A stretch of DNA of 24,431 bases from VGWB01 sp964614245 (GTDB lineage: Bacteria; Bacteroidota; Ignavibacteria; UBA10030). The stretch is taken from positions 1-24,431 of the forward strand of contig CAZTKU010000022.1 of NCBI GenBank assembly GCA_964614245.1, in the 5' to 3' direction. The notes beneath the pieces are model-generated. The model was not told the DNA's origin. It was given only the letters and a program-made list of their open reading frames with translations, and made no database searches. Positions 15,742 to 23,042 of the stretch are shown piece after piece (within the stretch, counting starts at the first letter, position 1; each line of letters begins with the position of its first letter). The translations under genes and the position numbers were made by a program.

Positions 15742-16661
15742 AGACCTGGTTGTCGATGTGCATACCGGTGCTGGTGATCCTCGTTGGCTGTGACAAGCAA
15801 CAGGGATCAGATGTGAGAGCCGGAACGCTGGACGTGCTGGCAACGGAATCCCTCTTGCCGCTGATTCAGCGACAAGCAGAGGCATACCATCACGTTTTTT
15901 CCGAAGCTCGGGTAAATGTCCGAGGAACGACGACCCGAGAGGCGATCGTGCACATGATCAACGACAGCGTTCATTGCATCGTGGTGGATCGTCCATTGAA
16001 TCCCGAGGAGCGAACAGCGGTTCGGCAGGCGGGGTTGAGAGTTCTCGAGACGGAGATCGCCCGCGATGCGCTCGCCATCCTTATCCATTCGTCGAACAAG
16101 ACCGCATCACTCTCGGTGGAGACCCTGAAGTCCATCGTCGCTGGCACGATGACGGACTGGCACGAGGTCCCCGGCTCAAAACTGACGGGGTCGATCGAGC
16201 TGTGTTTCACCGGCAGGAATTCCGGCCTGTACGAGTTGCTCACACAGCACTTCTTCGGGCTGGAAAAAGACGCCATTCCATCTTTTGTTGCTCCATCGCA
16301 AAGCAGTATCATTGAGTACGTTGCCGCCCATCCGCGCGCGTTCGGAGTAATCTCGTTCGCAGCCTGGAAGGATACAACGCGGGCGAGCGATCAACGGTTC
16401 AAGAGATATGTTCATCTCCTTGACGCCCAGACGAGAGGGAAGGAAGGGCCGGAGGCGGTGAAGCTGCACCAAAAAAACATCTATGATCTTGTCTATCCAC
16501 TCACCTATTCCCTTTACGCGTACACTTCAGAGAAAAGTCCCGGTGTGGGACAGGGTTTCAGCACTTTTGTCGCAGGCATGACTGGACAGAAGATTTTTTT
16601 GGATGCCGGACTTGTTCCCAAAATCATGCCGTACCGAGTTATTCAACTCACTCAGGAGTAG
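15738..16661 (+). CDS. PstS-like periplasmic substrate-binding lipoprotein
   Basis: 307 aa. The signal ends in LILVGC, with Cys18 as the lipid-attachment site. The rest follows the PstS/PBP-like fold: LDVLATESLLPLIQRQAEAY at the start, VNVRGTTTREAIVHM, CIVVDRPLNPEE, ETLKSIVAGTMTDWHEV, FTGRNSGLYELL, and a C-terminal YPLTYSLYAYTSE. The usual PstS phosphate loop (S-G-T-(S/T)) is replaced by a GRNSGLYELL version. No pstCAB genes are near. Similar PstS-like genes directly after exbB-exbD-exbD-tonB occur in Bacteroidota and relatives, so it may serve the TonB system. The ligand could be phosphate or something else. Confidence 0.85.
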   Translation: MKTWLSMCIPVLVILVGCDKQQGSDVRAGTLDVLATESLLPLIQRQAEAYHHVFSEARVNVRGTTTREAIVHMINDSVHCIVVDRPLNPEERTAVRQAGLRVLETEIARDALAILIHSSNKTASLSVETLKSIVAGTMTDWHEVPGSKLTGSIELCFTGRNSGLYELLTQHFFGLEKDAIPSFVAPSQSSIIEYVAAHPRAFGVISFAAWKDTTRASDQRFKRYVHLLDAQTRGKEGPEAVKLHQKNIYDLVYPLTYSLYAYTSEKSPGVGQGFSTFVAGMTGQKIFLDAGLVPKIMPYRVIQLTQE

Positions 16662-16668
16662 TCCTGCA

Positions 16669-18336
16669 ATGAAAAAACTCGCTGCAATTCTGATACTCTG
16701 CTGCATGGTTCTTTCGACTGCGGTGTTTGCACAACCGCAGCTCGACAAAGGAAAAGAACTGCTCAATCAGGGCAAGGCGAAAGAGGCAATTGCCGTTCTC
16801 CGTGAGTTCCTCGTAACAAACCCCAAGAGCGTCGACGCGTGGCTTCTCCTTGGCAGTGGATACTTCAATGTCTCAAACCTCGATTCCGCAAAGCTCGCAG
16901 GCAACAAGGTGATATCGCTGGATGAGACAAACGTCAACGGTTATCTTCTGGTCGAAAAAGTCCAGAAGACGCAGAAGGATTTCCAATCAGCGTATAACAC
17001 TTTGAAGGCGGGTCTGGCTGAGAAAAAGAACGATTCAAGATTATTGACCGAACTTGGGTACTTGTTGATGGAAGCGGATTCGGTTGACCGCGCTATCGTC
17101 GTTCTCACTCAAGCGAAGGAAGCGGACCCCAATTCGGCGCTCGTCTACGAAGGATTGGGAGACGCGTACAGCAAGCGGGTTACAGCCTATGCCATTACGC
17201 AGTATGAGAAGTCGATTGAGCTCGACTCGACGAAGGCGGAGGTCCACAATAAGCTGGGCAAGTTGTACTACAAAGAGCGGCGCTACAACGATGCTGCGCG
17301 CGAATATCTGCATGTAGCGACACTTGATACGACGAACAGGGCCGTTTTGCTGGAGCTGGCGAGAATGTACATGGTATCAAGGCCGAAGCAATATGCTAAC
17401 GCTGCGCGGACGCTTAAGCTCTTTGTCCAACGCTTTCCAAATTCTGAAGAAGTGTGGCCAACGTATGTGGAAGCCCTCTACTACACACGCCAGTACGCTG
17501 AGGCCGTTAAGGCCGCGCAGCGCGTTCTGAAGTCGGATCCGAAATCTGTGGACGTGCTAAGGTTTCTGGCAAGCTCTCATTCGGAATTGAAGCAGTACAA
17601 TGAGAGCATCGAATCCTACAACAAACTCAGGGCGCTGGACACGCTCAAGGTCGGCGACCTGAAAGATTTGGCATATGCCTATACGGAGCTGAAGAAAGAC
17701 ACGCTGACTCTTCAGACCTACGAGGAGATCGTCAACCTTGACCCCAATCAGAAGGAAATCTTCAACAGAATGGGGACAATACTAATGAGTTGGAAGAAGT
17801 GGGATCGCGCTGCAATGGCGTTCCAAAACTGCTTTACGTTGGACTCGACCGCATACGGTGCATTTGTCAATTTCGCCCTGTGCAATATGGTGTTGGAGCG
17901 ACCTGATACTGCTCGAATGGCTCTTCGCTACGTCACAAGCAAACGGCCTGAGTATGCACCGGGTCATCTCTATCTCGCGCGCTCCCTCACAGCAACAGAT
18001 TCACTCCAGGCGGCAAAGAAGGAGTATGAGGAATGGCTCAAGCTGATTCCCCCTCAAGAAGAGGCAAAATTCAAACGTGAGTTTGCAGAGGCATATAAGA
18101 TCATAGGGGCTTCGTATTTGCTTGAGAAGAAGTACCCGCCGACGATTGAAAACTTGAACAGGTCAGTCAAATATCGGGATGATGATTGGCAGCCTCATCT
18201 GTGGCTTGGCCAGGCACACCAGCTGTCCGGCAATAAGGAGGAAGCGATCAAGGAGTATCAAAAAGTTTTGAAGCTCAATCCCAAGAACAAAGAGGCCAAA
18301 GATGCGCTCGAGCGCATGGGCATACCGGTGGACTAA
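16669..18336 (+). CDS. Secreted tetratricopeptide repeat (TPR) protein
   Basis: 555 aa. The signal peptide MKKLAAILILCCMVLSTAVFA is followed by QPQ (a probable signal peptidase I site). From residue 26 to the end the chain is built of roughly a dozen 34-residue TPR units, for example AIAVLREFLVTNPKSVDAWL, LLGSGYFNV, and the last, AIKEYQKVLKLNPKNKEAKD. TPR arrays are superhelical scaffolds for protein contacts; here it would act in the periplasm. The ATG at 16669 is 7 nt after the PstS-like stop, with AGGAG upstream. An in-frame ATG at 16603 would overlap the previous gene by 59 bp and bury the signal peptide. The gene pairs with the PstS-like gene in TonB clusters of related bacteria (recalled, not checked). 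Confidence 0.9.
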   Translation: MKKLAAILILCCMVLSTAVFAQPQLDKGKELLNQGKAKEAIAVLREFLVTNPKSVDAWLLLGSGYFNVSNLDSAKLAGNKVISLDETNVNGYLLVEKVQKTQKDFQSAYNTLKAGLAEKKNDSRLLTELGYLLMEADSVDRAIVVLTQAKEADPNSALVYEGLGDAYSKRVTAYAITQYEKSIELDSTKAEVHNKLGKLYYKERRYNDAAREYLHVATLDTTNRAVLLELARMYMVSRPKQYANAARTLKLFVQRFPNSEEVWPTYVEALYYTRQYAEAVKAAQRVLKSDPKSVDVLRFLASSHSELKQYNESIESYNKLRALDTLKVGDLKDLAYAYTELKKDTLTLQTYEEIVNLDPNQKEIFNRMGTILMSWKKWDRAAMAFQNCFTLDSTAYGAFVNFALCNMVLERPDTARMALRYVTSKRPEYAPGHLYLARSLTATDSLQAAKKEYEEWLKLIPPQEEAKFKREFAEAYKIIGASYLLEKKYPPTIENLNRSVKYRDDDWQPHLWLGQAHQLSGNKEEAIKEYQKVLKLNPKNKEAKDALERMGIPVD

Positions 18337-18434
18337 GTCCCACCCACGCTCTGAGTCAATTTTTTGAGATTCTTCATGCAGCCGTAGAGCCAACGAACAA
18401 GGCGACCACTTTAAATCAAGAAAGGAATTGTACG

Positions 18435-19439
18435 ATGACTTACAAGCTGTTAAGCATTCTATTGCTTCTTGTTCTCGTGTTCGGAGGATGCAGCAAGAAG
18501 GCTAGTCAGGCAAACATTGCGGAGTGGGAGCAGTTCGAGGATCCGTACTTCAAGGTGCACTTCAAAGTGCCGAAGGGATGGCACAAAGTCTCTGAGGGAT
18601 CGAAAGTGAGTTTCTACACTTCGCAGGCAGCCCTTCAAAAATTCTATGACCCGACTACCAAAGAGGGAGAAGATGGGGCGCAACTTGTTGTCGTGTACGA
18701 GAAGCTCGACACCGTGAAGCCGCTTGCTTCGTACATAGAAAACCTAAAGAGTGATCTCAACGCCTCCGGCTACACCGTGAAAGCTGTTGACCTGACAACA
18801 ATTGAGGGTGTTCCGGCGAGCAAGATTTCATACGATGGTCACATTGACGAGAATACGACAATCGAATCGGTGCGGACGCTCGCGATCAAAGACTCGACGC
18901 TCTACACAGCCACATATGCGGCGTTTAACGATCTCTTCGAGCCATACAAGGCCGTGATTGACACCTTCTTCGCCACGGCTGAGTTGCCGAAACCGAAAGA
19001 GACTCCTGCGGATCCTTCCATTCCGTCAACGGAGTCAGACACATTCTCAAACGATGTGCTCACCATTGCCTATCCGAACAACTTTGAGGCAATCGTGCCG
19101 CAACCCAAAGGTGAAGTGCAGTTTTGGTTGCAGATTCAGGGCTATCGGAAAGACTCGAACATGAACATTGACGTCCGACCGGCGAAGAAACTCACCGTGG
19201 AGAAAGTCGTTGACCAGAATGCGAAGTTCTTCAAGGCAACATCACGGGGGGAGACAACGATCGACGGAATGAAAGCGCCGTATCTTAATTACTCGCCGGC
19301 GAAGGAAATAGAGAGCAGGGCCTACTTCGTTGTCAAGAATGATAAAGTGTATCGCATTATCCTGAACTATCATCAGCCAGCGAGAAAAACCTACTTACCC
19401 GCCTTCGAAAAAGCTGTTGCTTCCGTCCGTATCAAGTAG
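18435..19439 (+). CDS. Two-domain lipoprotein with tandem PsbP/DUF1795-like domains
   Basis: 334 aa. The signal ends in LVFGGC, with Cys19 as the lipid-attachment site. Two similar halves follow: residues 36-184 (YFKVHFKVPKGWHKV ... FEPYKAVIDTFFATAELP) and 201-334 (VLTIAYPNNFEAIV ... YLPAFEKAVASVRIK), joined by a Pro/Glu/Ser linker (185-200). Each half has the outline of the PsbP/Mog1-like fold: an opening 'sequence that makes a plausible hump' strand pair with a P-x-x-W/F motif, a central GxxA/P segment, and a final helix ending in a conserved strand. Function is unknown. AAAGGAA lies 9 nt before the ATG. It lies 98 bp after the TPR gene and is followed by the operon terminator, so I count it as the last gene of the cluster. 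Confidence 0.7.
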   Translation: MTYKLLSILLLLVLVFGGCSKKASQANIAEWEQFEDPYFKVHFKVPKGWHKVSEGSKVSFYTSQAALQKFYDPTTKEGEDGAQLVVVYEKLDTVKPLASYIENLKSDLNASGYTVKAVDLTTIEGVPASKISYDGHIDENTTIESVRTLAIKDSTLYTATYAAFNDLFEPYKAVIDTFFATAELPKPKETPADPSIPSTESDTFSNDVLTIAYPNNFEAIVPQPKGEVQFWLQIQGYRKDSNMNIDVRPAKKLTVEKVVDQNAKFFKATSRGETTIDGMKAPYLNYSPAKEIESRAYFVVKNDKVYRIILNYHQPARKTYLPAFEKAVASVRIK

Positions 19440-19457
19440 TACAATGGGATCGTCTTG

Positions 19458-19498
19458 CAGGAAAGCCGGGGTATCATCTGCCTCGGCTTCCTGTTTTT
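19458..19498 (+). terminator. Rho-independent terminator closing the STAS-TonB cluster
   Basis: CAGGAA (19458-19463) plus GCCGGGG (19465-19471) pair with CCTCGGC (19481-19487) and TTCCTG (19488-19493), with a single bulged A and one G-U pair. A 9-nt loop and five U residues (19494-19498) complete it. It lies 19 nt after the lipoprotein stop. The next gene begins only 17 nt later. Confidence 0.88.
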
Positions 19499-19515
19499 GA
19501 CATCGGACTGCAAAC

Positions 19516-21273
19516 TTGTCTCAAGACCCTTCCCAAATCCCACAACCCCATTCGGGAGTCACCCAACTAGCGACCAGTCGGCCCCGCGTCCTGGGGTGGC
19601 TGCGCAGTGCAGCCATTCTTGACGGCGACTGGGGGACAAGCGTTGCCTATGTTATGGGCATCGGCTTTGCCCTCGCGGGGTATAGCAGCTTCTGGCATCT
19701 CTCCTTCATGATGGCGCTGACGACCCTCGTTGCCGTCAACTACATCACCATTTGTCGTTTATATCCCAATGGTGGCGGGGTTTACAGTTCAGTCTACCAT
19801 CGCTCACAACTGTTGGCTGTGATCGGTGCACTCCTTCTCGCCGCTGACTACGTTGTCACGATGGCGTTGTCGATTCTCGATGCTTGCCACTACCTCGGCC
19901 TGCAGTATCCGGCGCTCTGGGCTATCCTCATTATCCTGACCATAGGGGCAATCAACTGGTTTGGCCCAAGGCATTCCGGCGGATTGGCTCTGGCAATATC
20001 TGCATTTACGCTCCTGATCCTCTTCATCGTTATCGTAGCGTCGGCGCCGGCGGCTGTGACCTCGGCGAACATTGCTCCCCCTAAGGGCGGATTGTTCCAT
20101 AATTGGGGGATTTTCATTGGATTCATTCTCAGCTTGTCAGGTATTGAGGCAATATCCAACATGACAGGCTTAATGAAGAATCCGGCGCGAGATTCAAAGC
20201 GCGCGATTCTCTCTGTTCTCACAAAGGTTATTTTGGTCAACGCTTTCCTTGGGTTAGCAATGCTGGCAGTCCAGAACTTGAAGCCTGGAGACCACCTCGA
20301 GGATATGCTGCGGTTCTTGGGTGAGCACTACGTTGGGCATTGGTTCGGCTGGTTCGTTGCGCTCTCTCTTGGGACCCTCCTCATCTCAGCAGGGAACACA
20401 GCGTTGAACGATCTGATCTCCATCCAGTTCCTGATGTCGGTTGACAAGGAGTTGCCCTCCTCACTGAGGAGGCTGAACCGGCACGGAGTCCCCGTCATTC
20501 CGCTCATGGTCACGACGTTGGTCCCAATTGTCGTGTTGCTTCTTGTTAGTGACGTTGAGGCGCTGTCTCATCTTTACGCGATTGGACTTGTGGGTGCGAT
20601 GACGATCAACATTGGTTCGACGGCTACCGACAAGTCGGTCTACCTCAAGCCGTTGGAGAAGTTCTTCATGCTCGTCTCGGCAACGATACTCTTTCTTGTT
20701 GAGATTTCGATTGCCGTGAAGAAAACCGACGCGACGATTTTTGCTTTGGCCATTCTCGCTCTTGGCTTGGCAGCGCGCGCCGTGGCAAAGCGAAAGCTCA
20801 GGGCGCTCCCGGCGGTCCCCGAATTGGTTCCCGCGCCCGTTTCGGCGCGTCGCCGTCGCAGAAAGGAATTGCCAAGCACAAAGTACCTTGTCGCTGTAAA
20901 GGAAATGAGCGAAAAGCTGTTGCGATTTGCCGCTGAAGAAGCCAGAGCGCGCAATGCTTTTCTCTTCGTTTTGCGCGTGAAAGAGATTGCCGTGGGAGCA
21001 TTGCCCGCGATGCTTGAGATGCCGACCAACGGACAGGAGCAGCGGATCGAAGAGATTTGCGCCGAAGCGGGGATTGACTTTCAGTCGCTGCAGATTCCAA
21101 GCTATGATGTGGGCTATACCATTGCTGAGCAGGCCGCGACGTTCGGTGTTGACCGAGTCATCATCGGTGCGCAGCACCGGAGTCGACTCGAATACGCCCT
21201 GAAGGGGAGTGTCATGCGCTCGTTGAGCACGCTGCTCCCGGAAGAGGTGCAACTCGTGATATTCGGTGGCTGA
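19516..21273 (+). CDS. APC-superfamily amino acid permease fused to a C-terminal universal stress protein domain
   Basis: 585 aa. Residues 33-425 hold about twelve membrane helices of an APC permease, starting with LDGDWGTSVAYVMGIGFALAG. A basic linker (RRRRRK, 445-450) leads into a cytoplasmic UspA-like domain (about 455-585: KYLVAVKEMSEKLLRFAAEEA, then GVDRVIIGAQHRSRLEYALK). The Usp nucleotide motif G-x2-G-x9-G(S/T) is partly kept: first Gly551 and final Gly564-Ser565 are present, but the second Gly is His554. Such fusions suggest transport gated by nucleotide or stress. Substrate unknown. The start is TTG, the only start codon between the in-frame stop at 19498-19500 and the core. It has no Shine-Dalgarno, and the preceding terminator leaves no room for a promoter. 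Confidence 0.88.
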   Translation: MSQDPSQIPQPHSGVTQLATSRPRVLGWLRSAAILDGDWGTSVAYVMGIGFALAGYSSFWHLSFMMALTTLVAVNYITICRLYPNGGGVYSSVYHRSQLLAVIGALLLAADYVVTMALSILDACHYLGLQYPALWAILIILTIGAINWFGPRHSGGLALAISAFTLLILFIVIVASAPAAVTSANIAPPKGGLFHNWGIFIGFILSLSGIEAISNMTGLMKNPARDSKRAILSVLTKVILVNAFLGLAMLAVQNLKPGDHLEDMLRFLGEHYVGHWFGWFVALSLGTLLISAGNTALNDLISIQFLMSVDKELPSSLRRLNRHGVPVIPLMVTTLVPIVVLLLVSDVEALSHLYAIGLVGAMTINIGSTATDKSVYLKPLEKFFMLVSATILFLVEISIAVKKTDATIFALAILALGLAARAVAKRKLRALPAVPELVPAPVSARRRRRKELPSTKYLVAVKEMSEKLLRFAAEEARARNAFLFVLRVKEIAVGALPAMLEMPTNGQEQRIEEICAEAGIDFQSLQIPSYDVGYTIAEQAATFGVDRVIIGAQHRSRLEYALKGSVMRSLSTLLPEEVQLVIFGG

Positions 21274-21320
21274 CCCTTTCATGATCAGTCGATAGCATGT
21301 TCAAAAAACGCAGAAATTTC

Positions 21321-21349
21321 TTGGACATTCGTACTTTAATAAGTACTAT
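21321..21349 (+). promoter_or_regulatory. Candidate promoter with a dyad in its spacer
   Basis: TTGGAC (21321-21326), a 17-nt spacer, and TACTAT (21344-21349) resemble a sigma-70-type promoter, with partial matches to both hexamers. The perfect inverted repeat GTACTT-TAAT-AAGTAC (21331-21346) fills the spacer and the edge of the -10 box, a common place for an operator. AGAAATTTCT just upstream (21312-21321) is a 10-bp palindrome. The leader to the next ATG would be about 140 nt. Spacing is good but the hexamers are imperfect. Confidence 0.35.
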
Positions 21350-21498
21350 CCAAATTCAGATAGTGGGTCGTGCGGTGTTAAGCCATCCCCGGTCTTGCCC
21401 CTGACCCGTCAATCCTTTTGCGGTCAACATCAACCTTCACCCTGTAATTCACGAGTTTCAAGTATCAGCCAACCCGCTGGAGTGTACCGGATCGACGG

Positions 21499-23022
21499 AT
21501 GGCCATCCACATCTTACGGACAAAGAGTCTCGATCGCATACAACGAGACGCGGACCTCTCAACCGAAACACACCTGAAACGCTCCCTCGGGCCTGTTGAT
21601 CTTATCTCTCTGGGGATCGGAGCGATCATCGGCACGGGTATCTTTGCGGTGATCGGCACGGCTGCTGCTGGCGGGCCGAGTCATCTCGGCGCGGGGCCCG
21701 GCGTGATGCTCTCGTTCATCATCACAGCGGTCGCGTGTGGCTTCTGTGCCCTTTCCTATGCTGAGTTTGCGGCGCTCGTCCCTATCTCGGGGAGCGCCTA
21801 CACATACTCCTATGCGACGCTGGGAGAAATTGTCGCGTGGATTATCGGATGGGATCTTATCATCGAATACGCGGTTGGCAACGTTGCAGTTGCGATTGCA
21901 TGGGCAGCATACTTCCACCAACTCTTTGAGGGGCTCGGGATTCACATTCCGGCGTGGCTCTCGGTGGACTATCGTTCGGCGCATCAGGCGGCGGAAGCGG
22001 TTGCAGCAGCAGGTGGGACGGTTTCAGCAGACTTGGCACTCCAGTATGAAGCCTGGGTCCATCACCCAACCATCCTTGGAATTCCGCTGATTTACAACTT
22101 CCTTGCGGTCGCCATTGTTGCTGCGGTAACGTGGATTCTCGTCGTCGGTATCAAGGAATCTGCACGGGCCAACAACATCATGGTGGCTCTGAAGATTGTG
22201 ATCCTGTTCTTCTTCATTGCAGTGGGCGCCTTCTACGTCAAGCCGGAGAACTGGTCGCCGTTCATGCCCAATGGGCTCGCGGGGGTGTGGACTGGCGCGA
22301 GCCTCATCTTCTTTGCATTCATCGGATTTGACGCAATCTCTACTGCAGCTGAGGAGTGCCGGAATCCCGGTAAGGACATGCCGATCGGCATCATCGGGTC
22401 TCTCATTGTCTGCACGCTGATCTACATCGCTACGGCGGCAGTGCTGACTGGCATTGAGCCGTGGAACAAGCTCGGTGTTGCCGATCCGCTTGCGGCGGCG
22501 TTTGCGAGGCTGGGCTTGAACTGGGCGGCGGGGATCGTATCGCTTGGTGCGGTGATCTCGATGACCGCAGTTCTTCTGGTGTTTCAACTGGGGCAACCGC
22601 GAATCTTCTTCTCGATGTCCCGAGACGGTCTGCTGCCAAAGTATTTTGCGCGCGTCCATCCCAAATATCAAACGCCACACATCACAACGATCTGGACAGG
22701 CGTCGTCGTTGCTGCCTTTGCGGCCGTTGCCAACATCAACGAGATTGTCGAGTTGACGAACATCGGGACCCTGTTTGCGTTTGTGCTGGTGAACGTGGGC
22801 ATCATCATCCTGCGTCGCACGGATCCGGATCGACCGAGGGTCTTCAAGACACCACTCGTTCCGTGGGTACCCCTGCTCGGTATTGGCATGTGTGTGTATC
22901 TCATGCTGGGGCTTCCAACGATCACGTGGATTCGGTTCGGGGTTTGGCTGCTGGTGGGGTTGGTGCTGTACTTCACTTATGGATTCTGGAAGAGTCGGCT
23001 GCGCACAAAAGTGTCATCGTAA
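21499..23022 (+). CDS. APC-superfamily amino acid permease, cationic amino acid transporter-like
   Basis: 507 aa. The start MAIHILRTKSLDRIQRDADL, the TETHLKRSLGPVDLISLGIG segment and the GTGIF motif in helix 1 (45-49) are those of the CAT/YfnA branch. Twelve or more membrane helices follow, with FIGFDAISTAAEECRNPGKD typical of helix 6 and the loop after it. An insertion of about 40 residues (around 155-195) lies between early helices. It probably imports amino acids using an ion gradient; the substrate cannot be read from sequence. The ATG lacks a clear ribosome site, but the N-terminus matches homologues well. The gap to the next permease is 20 nt, so those two are probably co-transcribed. 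Confidence 0.92.
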   Translation: MAIHILRTKSLDRIQRDADLSTETHLKRSLGPVDLISLGIGAIIGTGIFAVIGTAAAGGPSHLGAGPGVMLSFIITAVACGFCALSYAEFAALVPISGSAYTYSYATLGEIVAWIIGWDLIIEYAVGNVAVAIAWAAYFHQLFEGLGIHIPAWLSVDYRSAHQAAEAVAAAGGTVSADLALQYEAWVHHPTILGIPLIYNFLAVAIVAAVTWILVVGIKESARANNIMVALKIVILFFFIAVGAFYVKPENWSPFMPNGLAGVWTGASLIFFAFIGFDAISTAAEECRNPGKDMPIGIIGSLIVCTLIYIATAAVLTGIEPWNKLGVADPLAAAFARLGLNWAAGIVSLGAVISMTAVLLVFQLGQPRIFFSMSRDGLLPKYFARVHPKYQTPHITTIWTGVVVAAFAAVANINEIVELTNIGTLFAFVLVNVGIIILRRTDPDRPRVFKTPLVPWVPLLGIGMCVYLMLGLPTITWIRFGVWLLVGLVLYFTYGFWKSRLRTKVSS

Positions 23023-23042
23023 CTGGAAGTTTTCAAACCCTC

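Noticed and set aside
20461..21282. 273-codon minus-strand open frame
   Set aside because: It is antisense to the permease-Usp gene; the composition (Arg/His/Gln-rich) is typical of shadow frames.
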